Positions 12,549 to 27,400 are shown, counted from the first letter of the stretch. The stretch is DNA of 64,000 nt from Celoporthe dispersa (GCA_016584495.1 WAID01000014.1:744001-808000); one strand, 5' to 3'. Notes: generated from the letters alone by a model not told the origin. Numbers and translations: made by a program.

Positions 12549-14307
12549 CCTTTCCGTCTTCTTCGTTTGGTATTGTTGCTGCTGTAATTATTTATGTCAC
12601 TGTAAGAGCCTCATCCTTGGCTATTTATTCGCTCTTATACGCAGGGCATGCCGGCGTCAATTGTGGCGCTTATTGCGAGAACGATGGCGTGATCGAATAC
12701 TCATTTCGCAAAATCCTGGCTTCTCGCAAAAGCTCTTTGTAGAGATCAATATTTCTATATGTAAGTTGGCCCTTGGATCCCAATTTTTTCCTTTTCTTTC
12801 TCATAAAACAATTGACCATAGGTGTCTCAATTGTGTCAATATTACTTCCCTCTGAACCATCATATCAACCTCACTGTCGCCCTATCTCTCCTGAGTTTAA
12901 TTCTACGAACCGATGAAAAGCTGCTCGAACGGCAGCCTGACTTCAACTTGTACTTTCTTGACGCGTCGAGATCAAGTCAATGTGCTATACTATGGTGTTC
13001 CTATGATGCCAGCAGCACGAGCAAGGTCTCGACAGTGGTGCATGGGTCCAACTGGTGACTGGTCATCTCAAGACAAGCTGCTTGACCATAGATGAGGGGC
13101 CAAGGCATCCGAAGGAAACACACTCCGAGTGGAAGATGCTGAGAACATCAAGGGAGTCACTGGAAGCGTCATTGAAGGAGCCACTCCAACAACCGTGCTC
13201 GAGTCGAGGGCAGCATACCGAGGTGTATGAGGACGGATTCACACTGGCATAGCAAGTGCGTATGCGAGTAAGGAACTGCACCCTATCTCTTTTTTTCTTT
13301 TCCTTTTTCCACTGCAGCCTTGCGGGTGTATACCCAATAAATCCTTGTGTGCAAGCGGAAGAAAGGTGTCCGCCACCCCAGGAGAGCGGCATTTCAGCTA
13401 CATTAGACACCGTGTGTCAAAAAGAAGAGAGGGTTCGAACAACACCACAACCACTCCAACGTCTACGTGGGCACCACCCGAGCCTCGCCTTCCGTCCGCC
13501 GCAGAACAGAACACTCTTCTAGGAAGGCAAAGAAACAAGGAACCAGACCTGCCCCTCTCGTCTCCATCACGTACGAGAAGGCTACGCACCGAACCATCAT
13601 CCCACCCCTTCTCCAGACGCAGGGTCCAATAAAGCAGACCCGCTCTCGCCCCCGTGTCGATCGTTAGGTGCTGCCCCTCCCCTCCTCCCCGTTTTCCTGT
13701 CGACGGCCGAGATCGCACGGTATTCCGCGGGCCGCGAGTCTCGAGATACTACCACCGACAGTTCCAGGGGGCGAAGGAAAGAGGATAGAGAGGAAAGTGA
13801 AGTAAAAGATATGATGATGATGGGAGGTCTGTGTTGAACAAGTGGGGTCCTGCTGCAGGGCCGCCTTCCTCTCTGTCTGCGATTGGAATCAAAGAACTGG
13901 TACGACGGCGCCACTCTACAGAGGAAAGCAGGGAGACCTTATCCACCACCACCGCGCTCCCGAATCACACGCCGCGGAGGAGGGGCGGGCGGGCGAGGTT
14001 TGACTCCACCGACCGACCTTCCCCTCGGAATCTAGCCTGGGTCTCGACCTGTGCGTGAGGGAGGAACGAGGTGGTGCGTCTAAGCTGCAGGTCTTATCTT
14101 GCAGGAAGGGGGAAAGGAAAGAAAAAGACGGCGGGAGGAGGGCGGGGGCCGTCTCGCGTGTGTGTGAAAGTGAGGTCATGGGGAGGGTTGCTTTCGGCTG
14201 CTCGACGGGTTAAGTGCCACTTTGATTGGAACAGCAGGCGAGTGCGAACTTGAGGTAGGAGGCAGGATGGATCTTTGATCTCTTGATGGAATGGAGACAC
14301 ATACGGG

Positions 14308-14332
<25 letters not shown>
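14308..14332. repeat. (GA)n microsatellite
   Basis: About 12 uninterrupted GA units inside a broader purine-rich stretch. Confidence 0.93.
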
Positions 14333-14338
<6 letters not shown>

Positions 14339-17300
14339 GTGGTCGTCTCGGAGTGGATCCGGGAGAATGATACCTCATGATAATCGACGAGAGCAAGATA
14401 AATGGAAACAGGGGTGAGTATGCACGAACAGGGGCGAGAAGACAAGGGGGAGGGTGGTAAAGCGAGTAACTAGGTACGTACCACGGTACTATAATAGTAA
14501 AAAGAAAATTAATAATAAAAAAAGTACCATAGTACATTGGGAACTCTGAGGAGAGTTTCCGTGGGGCGCCCCGAGAGAGAGAGAGGGAGAGAGAAAGGAG
14601 GTATATGTCACATCTACCGCCCGCGCTTGCAAGGAACCTCTCATATTTCCACGAAGGGTGCGAGGTCCGGCAGGGGAGATTGTGGGCTCCACGACCGGGG
14701 GCCGCGTCCAGGGGAGAAGTGAACTTTTACGACAACCTGCGATAAGGAAGGGGAACTGATGATGGTACTATGAAAACCAAAGAAGAAAGAGAGGAAGAAT
14801 ATCGAGGTGGAGGTGGAGGAAAGGGAAGGAAGGCAGGTGTGCAAGGAAGAAGACGAGAACCGACACTGCACTGGAAGCTTGTGTGTGTGTGTGGCATGCA
14901 ACTAGTCACTAGTTTTGCCCTTGAGGGCATATTCATGCTCCACAGGATGGTGTTGAGAACGGTCGACCCACCACACACACGCACACACACACACCCTCTT
15001 GTCCTTCTTTTGCCCCTCCCCTCCCCTCCTCCAGCGCATTGCTGTGTAAGTCAAGTGACCTGGCATGGCGTGAGCACTCAGAAGCGCAGTGACGTCTTCA
15101 TGAGATGCCTCGTTCGAGAGCAAGCCGCGAGGGCTGGCGAGACATGATCGAGATGAGGCCGGGCTGGCTTTGTTTGTGGTGATGATGATGACCGATGACC
15201 AGCTCTCGTCGTACCACTACCTGCTGCCCACCTTTTAGCGCGCGCGCTCTCTCTCTCTCTTGTTTCTTTCTCCATGATGTCAGGTTTCCTGAGCGATAGG
15301 CCCGTCGCAATCAAGTCCATGGTTCCCACATACTCATAAACTTGATTCTCCCTGTCGGCACGCCGCTCTGTCGCTATCTCCTTCGGTGCCCTCGGCCTGC
15401 CGCCCGATAATATCCTTCCTCGATGGGCCGCTCTCGACGGTGTTCAGGAACTCTCAGACGCAAGAAGCAGGTCGCTGTACATGCGAGACGAGAACAGCGA
15501 TGGGCCAGACGCTACCACCCCCGAGGGGTCCAAGGTTCCATGGTGGTCTAGTGCTTCGCACGGGACATGGCAGTCTTGGGAGAGAAGGCAAAAGTGCCAA
15601 AAAGACAAGTCACACACACACCTACACACACACCTACCTACACCCCTCACGGCGTCAAAAAGGGATGTAGATGCAACACTTTGCCACCCCTAATCCTGAG
15701 CAAGTTTGGAAAGACAGCTTATATGTAGAAAGCCAGAAAGAGAAAGAAGAAGAACAAAAACACCAAAAAGGCCAACCAGCAGCCCTTCTCAGAAATCTGG
15801 GGTGTGGAGCACGTCGGCAGTCGGCCGTTGGGAAGCCGACCTTTCTCTTCGAGTTCAGTTTCGGCTTTGGGCCTTGGCCGACCTTCCTGAATTATCCAAA
15901 GCCCTGCCTGCTGCCCGTCATCGCGCCTTGCAGTTCCAAGGGTGTACCGCCAGCGGCGGCAAAAAGAAGAGCGAAAGAAAAAGAAAATGAAATGTTTTAT
16001 TTATTAGAAAAAACACACAAGAAAGAGAGAAGAAAAAGAAGAAAAAAAAAGAGGAATAAGCTGTTGTCATTTAGCCCACCCCCTTCTCCCGTAAGTATTG
16101 CTCCGACGGCAAAAGATTGTTGATATGGAGGATGCACACACCTCGCAGAGATAATTAGTCTCGTATCGTATTATTTTATCTGACAAAGACACACAAGGTG
16201 GTCCGGTTTAGAGTTATGTTGTGTATAATTGATCGTTGTTATGAACACCCTAACCGGAAACGGTCGCATCGCCGACTCCCTTGATAAGACGAGCATGAAG
16301 GAGGAAGAAGGGGAGGGGGCCCATAGGGGACAAAAGTAGGATGGGCCAATGAAGGCTGCGACACGAAAGATACGGTGCCAGGAGGGATGAGCAGATTGTC
16401 ATCTTGTTGTAAAGAAGAAGAAGACAACATTTGTGTGATTGATCTCTTTTGCTTCTTCTCTTTGCGGCCCAGCTGAATATGAACAATGTTTTTCAACATT
16501 TATTATTATTATCGTTATTATTATTATTCTACCATCATTATTTTCAGCTTGCGGCTCGGCGCTGGGATCACCCTCCCGAGTCGATCTCAGATCACCTGAG
16601 CATGGACCCTGTGACGATCCCCCAGGAATCGCGACCAGGCCCTTGATCTACCGCTAGGAGGATCTGCCGGCACTGGCAGATGCAAATCACCGGGACTGTC
16701 AAAAGCGGTTTAGAGAGGGCAACCCAACCCCCTCTTCCCTGGAGGGATTGTTTGTGTGCCGAGGGAGCGAGCAAGCCCTGTGTAGGTTTCATAACATAGC
16801 GCTATCGTTGAAAAATTGCAAGGCTGGGGGTTTTGGTCTGCCAAGAGGCCACAACAGCTTCATTGAATGCACAGCAGAGGAGAGACAGACAGACAGACAC
16901 ACGCAGAGAAAGAGAGAGAGAGAGCGGGAAGCAACGGCTTAACTTTCATTCGGAAACCTTGCTGTGGACGACAGGCCCTTGTGAGTAGCACAAGAAGAGG
17001 AGGAGGACCCTGCACTCGTCATCAAGCTGCGCGTCACCTGGAGCGGTGGACACTGGCACGAGAAAGAAGCAGAAGAAAAACCGTGCGGGAATGTCCCATA
17101 TGGAAGGCATCGGTGGTTAGGTAGAGCCACAGGCATGGCTAAAGACGGCAGCCCAGCTGAGCCATGTTTCTCACGAGCCCGGGCACTGTGGTCCGGGCAG
17201 AGAGTCCTCGTCATCTCGCATGCCGCTACCTTGAGGGATACGCGTTTGTCCACGACGACTCTGCAGAGGAGGAGACGAGATGCGTTGTTTTTCTTCTTAA

Positions 17301-18237
17301 AGAGTTTAAAAATAAGCTTGAATGTGTCTTCAAATAGAGCGCACGCGCAGGCCTGTCGGTTCCATCTCGACTTTTGGAAAAGCTGTTGTTATTGCTCGTG
17401 CGTCTTATGTCGATCTTGTTTGGTCCCCTCTGCCTCAGGGATCCCTTGGACAGAGGTGTACTCTTGCTTTGGTAAAGCTGTTTCCGGATTCTGCCGAACC
17501 TCCCCCTCTTTCTCCTCTCCTATCTCGCCCCCTCCCTTTACATTCTCGTCACCAAGAATCCACGACTTGTTGAAGGGGTTTCGGTCTGTTTCGTTTATCT
17601 ACAACATGAATTTATTTTATTTTTCTGGGGTCTTTTGCTTCTGGAGAGAGCACTGTTGAGGAGAATACTCTGGTCTGGTTTGGTTCTATCGCTGCTCGAC
17701 TGCGGTACTGTTGATCGGGTTGGGAGACAAGGGTGGGTACACACGAAATACTCCGACACGCCCCAAGGATTCTTCCACTCACCATGAGAAACTTAGTCTT
17801 GGGCCTTGGAAAGTCACATACACACATAAGTTCGACCATCACAGGTTGGACACACAAAATGGTAGTTGCAGCGAGAAAATCAGTTTATTGCCACCACACA
17901 CAAACACACAATTGCGCCGTATCGGTCTGAACAAGGTATATCGAGAGAGAAGAGAAATAAAAAGAAAAAGGACATGTCTCTCTCTCTCTCTCTCACAGGA
18001 ATCATCACAGCAAGCCACCCAGGTTTGATTTGTTTGAACAAACAAAAGAAAGACAAAACACACAAAAAGCCACCCCTGAAGAAACGCCCACTGAGCCTCG
18101 TAACGTTTGTTGATCCGTTCAAGGTACATACATAAATCTTTCATGCGTCATAGACCACACCGTTCTCTCCAGAGAAGACGACGACGACAACAGCAGCAGC
18201 AGACAAAGGAGAAACAGATTGTTCATATATCTTCTTC

Positions 18238-19811
18238 TCAGGACTTGAGGGAGGCGATGGTCCTGCTGAGCTCACACTTGAGCCATGTGCCCAGGGCGGA
18301 GTAGATGTCGTTGACCTCACCGGTGGCGAGCTCATCCCGGCCGTGTACGGTGAGGAGCTCGATGAGGTTCCCGGCCTTCTTGATCTCGGACAGGAGCAGC
18401 TGCTTCTGCAGGGCCTGCTGGGCGGACTCGTCGTCGACGCTAAAGGCGCCCACGGAGAACTGCATCGGGGTGACGACGAACTGGCCGGCCTGGTGGTGGT
18501 GGTGCGGGGCGGCGACGAGGCCAGGAGGCGAGCCGGGCTGCACAAAGGCCATGGAGGGGCTGGAGGAGGCGCTCAGGGGCGGTGTGTTGCTCTGCTGCTG
18601 CTGCTGCTGCGGGTGGTGGCCCAGGGAGGCGAAGTAGTCCCAGGGGTGGTGGGCTTGGTGCAGCCGGCGGCGAGCTGGTACCACATGAGGATCTTGGAGG
18701 TGATGGAGGCGTACAGCATGGCCATGTGCGGAGACTTGGAGCACGAGCACTTGAGGAGCTGGTGCATGTTGTGGACGGCCTGCTTGTTGCGGTTGAGCAC
18801 CTTGTCCATGGTCTGCACCACGGGCTCGCCCTTTGCGAGGGACAGGCCCTCCTGGCGGGTGTTGAGGGTCTCGAGCGTCGAGTAGGCCAGCCTGTGGCAG
18901 TTGTGCGGGTCCGTGGTGGCCGCCGCAGCAGCCGCCGCCATCATGGTGGCATCCGGGAACCCCTGGTAGGCGTCGAGCGAGGAGGCGCGCGAGGAGGAGA
19001 GCGAGGGCGGTGCGGACTCGGCGTCTGCGCTCGAGGGCGGCGTGTGCATGAGCTCGTCCGGGTGAACCCACTCGGCAAAGCTCTGGAAGTCGGACGAGGG
19101 GAACGTCAGGTCGAGCGGGTCGACGGTGCCCCTCGGGTCGGGTCCCATGTTGTGGTGGGCAGCCGTGGGGCTGTCCGAGAAGGAGAAGGGGTCCTCGAAG
19201 GTGTCCATGGTGGTGGGTGACCGGAGGAAGAGGTCGTGGTGGCCTGGGTAGACGCTGGTCATGGCCATGAGGCTGTCCTCGAGCCCGAAGCTGTTGGACA
19301 CGGGGGCTGGCTCGTACTTGATCGGTCTTGGGGGCCCAGAGAGGTGACGGAAGTCAGGGCAGCAGGAGGAGGAGGTGGAGGAGGAGTGCATGTGGTTGTT
19401 GTTGTTGGTGGTGGTATTGTTGAGGTTGTTATGGCCGTGGTTCTGCTGCTGTTGTGCTGTTCCCTGGGCCAGCGGTCGGGGCATGGTCTCGGAAGAGACG
19501 TTGGTGTCGACAGGAGGCTTCTTTCTCGGTGCCTTTCCGAATTTCCTCGACAGCCCGTACACGCAGTTGAGGCCACCCGCGACACACCGGCCGCAGCGGG
19601 GCTGGGTCTTGTCGCAGCGCACCTTGGCGGCACCGCAGGCATCGCACGAGGAACGGAGCTTGGGTGGGCGCCTCGGCGTGCCCCTTGCGTTTGTCGCGGG
19701 CTGCTGGACCGTGGGCGTATGGCTGAGGGAAGAAGGAGGAGCCATTGTGATGACAGGCGGTGGTGTTGCTGATGAAGATGAGGAGGCACCAGGGGATGTG
19801 GGCAAGGGCAT
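18238..19811 (-). CDS. AflR-type Zn2Cys6 transcription factor, one frameshift
   Basis: This is a nuclear DNA-binding regulator with an N-terminal Zn2Cys6 cluster, CDACGAAKVRCDKTQPRC followed by GRCVAGGLNC, with the classic six-Cys spacing and a basic linker (SRKFGKAPRKK). A long Ser/Asn/Pro-rich middle follows. The C-terminal half has the AflR-domain signature: LLKCSCSKSPHMAML, SKILMWYQLAAG, then VGAFSVDDESAQQALQKQLL and a final helix ending IASLKS. Poly-Gln, poly-Ala, poly-His and poly-Asn tracts are present. The frame breaks at the GGGG run 18643-18646 (CCCC in sense); one extra C joins the two parts into about 525 residues. The known relative AflR controls aflatoxin/sterigmatocystin clusters, but no biosynthetic gene lies nearby, so its target is unknown. 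Start ATG at 19811; TGA at 18238-18240; no intron needed. Confidence 0.9.
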
Positions 19812-20903
19812 GACAACGAGGAGGAAGGATGCTTGTTTCCCTCTTCTTCTTTTTTGCAGAAGAAGGAGGGGCAGGGAAGGGGAGGAAGAGACAAGTATGG
19901 AGTGGTGTTGTTGTCTCTAAACAGGAGAGGATGGATCTACTTCTGATGGGAGGGAGAGAGAAGTGAACATCTAAAGATGAAAAAGAAGAAACAAGATCTT
20001 TCTTTCCCAAGTGATGGAGAGAGACGACGGCTGGCTGGATACTTGTATCACGCCAAGTGATGTGCAGCAGGAAGGGAGAGGGAACTCAGAGAAGCGTCTT
20101 CGGCCGAAGATCTCCTCCCATGACACGGAGCTTCCTCTCGAGAAGGGAAGTGGACGGGTTGCAGTTGCAAGGGGCTGACAGTCAGGTTACCCCACGCGGT
20201 TGGTGGCCACACCCACGTTGGGTCGACCATGGCATGCATGAGCTGTCACTCTCGCGCTGGAGACAAAGAGGAAAAGGAAAGGGAAAAAGGACTCCAGGAG
20301 TGGGCTGGACTGGGTCTGGTCCTCCTCGGGCCGGAGTCGACAGAGAGAAAGAGGGAGAGAGAGAGAGCGCGAGAGAGACAGGCATGCATGTAACTCTCGA
20401 CCTGAGTGTGGAGTTGTACTATGGACTGAATAGCGCCCAGCAGGGAGGGAGGGGAGGAGGAGAACAAGTGGGAAAAGAGAGGGGGTCTCCTCCAGGTGAG
20501 AGATGTAGGTACAGGTATGTGTGTGTGTGTATGTATGTATGTACATGTCATCGTATCATATCTCTACCTCTCTCTGCACCAAAAAAACAAGTCTACACAC
20601 CTATATGTCGGGTCTGACTCCATCCACCCACAGGAACCTGTCCAGGTTACAAGGGCCAGGTGAGGCGTGAGCGTGGACCCTTGTGCGCTCGAACCTGCCC
20701 CGTGAGGAACTGTTCCGGCCGATGTTGTGCATCGTGGGTGGATATCTGGATGGTAGGCCAGCCGGAGAAAGAGAAAAGAGAGAGTGTGAGAGAGCACGAG
20801 AGAGTGTACGTTCCTCGCTGGGAGGAGGGGCGTGGAGCCGTAACGTCCTTCCCAGACCAGCGACAGGAGGCAAAAGCAGAACACGGTGATGATCCTGGCC
20901 CCG

Positions 20904-20937
<34 letters not shown>

Positions 20938-21409
20938 GTCTCTCCCCTAAACGATCGTCAGGTTACATCCAAGCCTCACCTTCACACCCTGCTGGCTATA
21001 TGGGCGTGTGTAGTCTGTACCTGCGGTGGCCAAGACACAGAGCTGCGTGCTAGCCAGACACAGATTAGTATGAGTAGGGAACAAGGAGGGTAGGCCCAGA
21101 GGGAAGGTGGATAAGGTTGCCACGAGCAGGAGCAGTGTTCGGTATCTGCCCATGTGGATGTGTAGCTCTCGTGTTCTGTGGCGGCGTCTCGCCCGCCCAC
21201 AGCTGCTGCGGCCCTGGCACGCGGTAGGGTGGATGTCGGTGCGGATGAGGAGGGAGCAAGACTCCAGCCCAGTCCAGCGCGCAGGCAGCTTTGCTGCTGG
21301 GAGCCCCATCTTGCTCCCATGGTAGCAGCCGTTGTGGCTCGCTATCCCCACGGGCACTGGTCTCTTCCCTGTTCTGGGTTAAGCAGAGCAGTGGTATGGT
21401 GTCGTGTGT

Positions 21410-21452
<43 letters not shown>

Positions 21453-24400
21453 CGTGCGTGCGTGTGTGTGTCGCGCGCTTCTCGTCTTTCCATCATAGCT
21501 TACAGGGAAACGAACATGAAAAGAGGGAGGGCGAGGGATGATCCGGTTTCTCTGGTCTGGCCTTTCTCCCCTCCCCCTTCTTTCTCTTTTATTTCTTTCT
21601 GGATGTCGGGTCGAGAAACCACGCATATGTTTCTGTGTGCGTTCTATAATTATCGTCAATGTAGAGCCGCAGCTGCATATATGTATTCAGGGTTCAATAT
21701 GTTATTCAAGGGAAGGAGGTTTGTCATTAGGAGCTGAAAAAAAATTCCCCAGACAAGGAGGGAGACACAGAGAGAGAGACAGACAGACAGACAGGCGCGC
21801 ATAGAGAGAGACAGCCGTCAAGGCTAAAGGTTCGACATCCCGCGTTCGGATGGAGTGGAAAGGTGGAAATGCAACTTACTGCATTCTGCTATGCTCCAGG
21901 TTCGCAAACCCCTGCCTGCATCTGAGATGGCCTGCAAGATCCAATCACTTCTGAACGGGTCCACTCTGTTGGACCTCTGTCCGTTATCTGCGCTTCGGAA
22001 CAGACTGCACTTCAAGGCAGGAGGAAATCCAGCCAATCAAAAACCCACAACGACGTACTCCTCCACATAGAGTGAGAAAGAGAGAGAGAGAGAGAGAGAG
22101 TCCGCATACTATGATCAATCATGTTTCTTGTCTGGCCCCGACTTCGCACACCTGCCATCTATTTCTCCTCGTCATATCTTCATTATTATTATTCAGAGTA
22201 ATGTGTGCTCTGCTCCATAACTCGGGCGTCTGAAAGGAACGGAAATTGCAACAAAACGTTTCCGCCCCTCTCTCTCTTTTTTTCTCCTTTTATTTTTCTT
22301 TCCTTGTCCGTCTTGTCTTATCCACGTTTGTGTATGTGTCAGTGTCACGACGCTGCGCGGAGATGAATATTGAACTATGTTTTCTTTTTTTATTAAAAAA
22401 GGTACGTAGTCAGGTACATACATGCTCGGTAGATAGATAGGCAGATGCGAAGCTTAGCAGGTTATCAGCACCTGGGGCCATGTCGGGTTGTGGACCATCA
22501 CGAACCAGCTCTCGCCTCAGGAGGGATGCTACGCTGCGGGCCAGCCTCGTACTGCAAGTTGCAGCGAGCGCTCATCCAACCCATCAAGGGTGAGAGGGAG
22601 GGAGGGGGCCGGATAGAGCTAAGAGCTCGGTACTTAAAGTCACTCCTACTTTGTCTTGTCATCTTTTTCTTAAAACCGCCTGGGCTGATTGTGACCCCCG
22701 GCCGCCCCCGGGCTCCGAGACCCGATCAAGGTGCGGGTATGTGTTATAGCAGGAAAAAAAAAAGAAAGAAGGAGTGGGAAAAAATAAACAGGAATGTCAT
22801 ATCATAGTATAGTATTGCCAAGAGGGCCAGTGCCATCCATGAAGGCCCATGAGAGAGATGGGCTAGGTCCGTGTTCTCTCCGAAAGTATCTCCAGAGTGT
22901 CTCCATAGAGCAGTATCATCTGTATCCACCGATCCACAACATGGAACCCACATAGTCTCGGCTCTGTAGTAAGCACCTCGTGAATATTGAGAAGAGGAAG
23001 AGAAATGAACCCCTCCCTCCCCCAAAAAAGTATCTTCATACAATCGTGACATGCGAGGGGCTATGATCCTTGCTGCCGATCTCTACATGCCAGGTACTAT
23101 GGTACATGCAGAGATCCCCTCTGGCAGACCCCCAGCCCTCTTCACCCAACCCCGGCCTCCACCTGCAGGTGCTCGACGTGCATGTGAAGCTAGATCCTTG
23201 AAGGGAAGCTGACAGCCTCAACACCCCGTCGGCCAGTGCAGAACAGGTAAGAGACAAAAATGTGATAGTGCCGGTGGCAGACCCCGTCAGCCCGAGCCCT
23301 TGCGACCAGCCCCTCCTCTCCTGCCCTCTCTCCCTCTCCCTCTCCCCTCCGTCACACGGCGTCTCTAGGTCGTCAGGTGGGGAAGAAGGAAAAAACAAGA
23401 GGAAAAGAGGAGCGGGGTGGTTGGACGACATGTATCCTGCAGTGACCCTAGGACCTTGTTCACACCTCTCAGCGCTCCTCCTCCATGCCGATCACCTGGC
23501 TCTTCAATGCTGTCAGCTCGACCCTGAGGGCGCCCAGCCGCACGTTCTGGAAACAATCAGCATCAGACTCGGGCTGAGCCCTGCGCCCCAACAACTGATT
23601 GATCATGTATATTGCGTACACCCTCCCACTTCCCTCCTCTTCCCTTTTGTTTTTCCCTCTTTTTTTGCCCTCTCTCCTCCAGATCCCGCCGACATAGGCC
23701 TGGCCGATCAGCACCCCTTCGAGGTTCCTAACACACATAGAGAGGGCACCTTGCCTCCTTTCGGACAAGGTCCTGCCCCGTCCACCATAAATACTGCCTC
23801 TTCCTTGTTGGAGCGAAACGGCGGACTTTTATCGTTGCGGAAAAGACTGCCGACCATCGGGATGTGGCTCGTCCGATGCCTGTACAAGGTAGTAACTAAT
23901 CTCTGAGCGTGTCGGGCGGCCTTTTTCCTGGCAGAGATAGGTACCTATATGTATATACTCTTATTGATTTTGGTCCGTGATCTCCGCTGCAGATAACCTT
24001 ACATAAAAAGAAAAAGGGCCCGCATTTTCTGTCCCTCCGCCCTGACGTCTTTTACTCCTGATAGTAATTAGTGAGGTGATCAGCCGCGATTAGCACCTCT
24101 GTGGGATGCCCAGTATTGTCCGACGAGTTGACGTCAGGTCTCCTCCATCGGCACTGCATAGGATGAGGAATACGAGAGGGCATCATCAGGCTTTCTTCCT
24201 TCTGTATGTCTAGGACAGCTCAGATCTTTCCGTCTGCACCCCACAATTATGTCCAAAGTGTGCTACAAGAGAAGAGACAAGTCAATAATGAACACCGGCT
24301 GTGCACCGGCCGGGTCGGTCTTTACTTGTTAGTGGCCCCGGGCCTGGAGGCTGAGCAGGAACCCGGCGCCTGATATGTGAGATGCTGCCTCAACCACCTG

Positions 24401-27400
24401 CCCACCTGGTTCTAACTGGGGATCGTGGGTTCCGGACGTCATGGCACATTCAGGGCAGCTGCCAGCTTGCCTCATGGCTTCTCCCAGTGCGGTTCGCGCC
24501 GCGAGAGCAGGCGGACAGGGTGGGTTTGCTCTCTTTTCCCGTCCGTCGTCGGCCACGTGGGCGCTGTTGTCCCTTGACGGCTCCATCGTCTCCAGCGAGC
24601 TGAGGACCTCGCTGGTGTTCTTTTGGGGAGCATGTATCGGAGCTTCTGTGGACATCAGAGCCCGCGGCCATATCTGGTCTCATATTTTATATATGATATT
24701 AAATGTAAATTATAAAAGTCCTCCAAGCTAAACAAGCCTCCTCGTAATCATGAGGCAAACTTGACCAAACTTGAAAATGATCTGTTGCAAATCTGCCATG
24801 TAGGAAGGCCTCAGAAACTTGGCAATGTGCAGAAATATTGTTGCTGGGTCCACGTCATGACCCAGCTCCAGGTCGCACCGGAGAATCACTTCTTCAGGAC
24901 CTTCTCGTCTTTCTCCCCGCATCTTTCGAATCGTGCTACGTGGTAAAGTTGCAATGCCTCCAGGAGGGAAAATGGGCCCCGCCAGCCTTGGAAGCCTCTC
25001 GAGTGGCCGGGAACCTTCGAAGCTGGAAGCACACACACACGGCGTGGCTGAGTAGCATGGGCGTTGCCAGCTCGATCCTCGGAGGGAGGGAGATAGCTGT
25101 CGTCCCTGCATGCTCGCCATGTGTTCCATATTGAGGTATCCATAGTTTCCCGCGGGCGCTCGGTGAATGAGAGCCCTCCAGCGGGCCTCTCTTGCATGTA
25201 CCTGTCTCCCTCTCTCCTCGTGTGCATGCATGCCTGTCTGCCATGTTGCAGGTCTGCCCACCAAGATGGTGGTCACACACCCGCGCTACCATATCACTCC
25301 GTTCAGACTCCCCTCCCCGCCTCACCTCTCAGCACACGGGTCCAGCTCGTCTACACGTGGGAAAGATGTGCATGCCAAGGTCACGCTTCTCCTCCTGGCC
25401 CACGGCGGTGATAGCTAGGCCATCACCATGCAGGCCTAGGCGTGTAAGTGGTGTGACCTCCCTCGCGTCCTGCTACCACCTTACCACATAGGTAGGTATT
25501 CCATCCATCTTCTAGAGCTATGCCACATCTGGAAAACGAGGTTCGTTAGTCTTGTTGGGGCTCTTTCGGACGATGAATCTAGCTGAAACGGTTGTGTAGG
25601 AATGTTGAGGCGGAAGACCAGCGCTAGAGGCGTTGGAATTGTGTAAGAGAAATACGTCACTTGCGCGCATGAATTCATATAATAAGAAGAACTCCATCTG
25701 TGTGTGTGGCTGATGATCACCATACTGCTTTCGAGACCGAGGGGTTTCTTCACTTACGAGTCTAGAGGAGAGAACCCGTCTGGTTCTTTCGGGTAGATCA
25801 GTGCACACAGGTAGAGTGGATGCGGTCTCGAAGCTTACAGCCGATTAGTAGACCCGGCATGATAATGGCAAGTACTTGCGATCCTAGATACGAAATCCCG
25901 TCTCTCCGCGGATGGCGGCCATGTTTTTGCCATGTTTTTTCCTGTGAGGTAAACTTGACCACTATAGTATGGGTAATATCAAACCACGTGTTTGGTAAGA
26001 GAAGGCGCTCTCCCAACAGGAGACCTGGGCCTAGTCCCAACAGCTTAACAGCGCGTCCCACCTGCTGATCTAGGTACGACTAACCAGCTAGAGCAGCTGA
26101 GCCCATACGAGAGGGTGGTGGGCAGTGGGAGGCAACGGCATCTTCCACTTTTGATATGCGGCAGTGTTAGCCTTACTTGCCGGCAGCATTACCGATATCC
26201 TTTTGCCGTCCAATGTGGGAAGTACGAACTATTAAATCATATTGTGACTTCATACCTATAATATGATATGGTTCATCTTGTGTTCAGGGTATCATTGTTG
26301 GCTCTGTGATGTTATGATGATACCTTGGTATTGATCAGTTGCTCCTTTATAGACTTTGGTTCCAAGAAGAACAGGATACTGCCTTGAGCTCAGCCCAAGA
26401 GCCATGTTCAGGACAGGAAATTATGTCATAGGAGGGAGAGGGGCTGTGTGGACATCAGACGGGACCGGATGGCCACAAGCTTCAAGCATTATCTGAACGG
26501 TTTTGAGTTACTTCTCACAAGTCTGTGACTCTTTCTCTTATCTCGCATAGGGACTAATGTACTATGAGAAGAGGTGCAGCAAGGCGAAACATATAAGGAA
26601 GCTAGCTCGGCACCTCTATGCAAGTCACAGCTCCAGGGGGCACATGTAAAGGGGGTTCCACACCCAATACCTCCATACCTCCAGCCAGCACGGATCTGCC
26701 ACAATATGCCCGCTATGTTCCCCTTCTTGTGAACGATCTCGGCCTGCTGATAGGATCGACGTTGCCGCGCCTGTGGGCATTCATGCCTTTCCCGGATAGC
26801 CCCATACGGGTTCTCTTGTTCGTGGGGTCGCGGACAGTCCAAGTGTCTTGCAGAGGACAGGGCGTCATTCGGCCTTTGTTATGTGGGCGACGGCAGGTTT
26901 TTGGACTTTGGACCACTTGGTAAGTGGAGACAAACGACATCAGACGCTTTCGCGGTCGAATATTGAAAACATCTACATGAAGCAAAATTGTCTACATACA
27001 TGCGTCTCTTGAGCAACAAGGCGCAGTTGAGCGCATGCATAAATATTACAAAGCCTCAGGGCTTATTCATTACCTAACTTATCGCGGAGATAGGGATGTT
27101 CAGATGAGCCGAAGCCTTAGGCGAGCGTTCAAACTTATTGTGCATATACTAATAGATGCACATTGTCCCCGTAGAAATCACATATAGCATGCCAGGTCAA
27201 TATTATAGCCACCATTAGCTACCTGGTACCCTAGTTGCTATCAAGTAATAAATCTGGCCAGGCCATGGTTTTTGGTTTTTGGGTGGTTTTTGGGTTTTTT
27301 TTTGGTTTGTTAATAGTGCCACTTATCAATTCGTACAAACCCGAACTTCGCATACATATCCTGCTTGCCAGCGTCCTCTTCTTCACACGGCTGATAGCTG

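Larger units (their letters stand above)
8167..18237. other. 10-kb gene-poor region with microsatellites
   Basis: I searched all frames for conserved domains, allowing frameshifts, and found none. The region holds many simple repeats: a CA tract at 10663-10715, a TA tract at 12515-12547, a GA tract at 14308-14332, a GACA tract near 16885-16900 and a CT tract at 17976-17994, plus long purine or pyrimidine runs. No tRNA, rRNA or transposon gene is recognisable. The distal part may be downstream sequence or untranslated transcript of the AflR-type gene; lncRNAs cannot be judged from sequence. Confidence 0.5.

Noticed and set aside
12187..12855. 222-codon open frame on the plus strand
   Set aside because: It is interrupted by the TA microsatellite (encoding Ile-Tyr repeats) and matches nothing; a chance frame.
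20182..20551. Overlapping open frames rich in Ser, Leu and Thr
   Set aside because: They arise from CT/GA and GT microsatellites and match no family in any frame.
25980..26068. Folded-looking stretch with repeated CCCAACAG, considered as a tRNA or SINE
   Set aside because: No A box, no TTCGA-type B box and no cloverleaf could be drawn.
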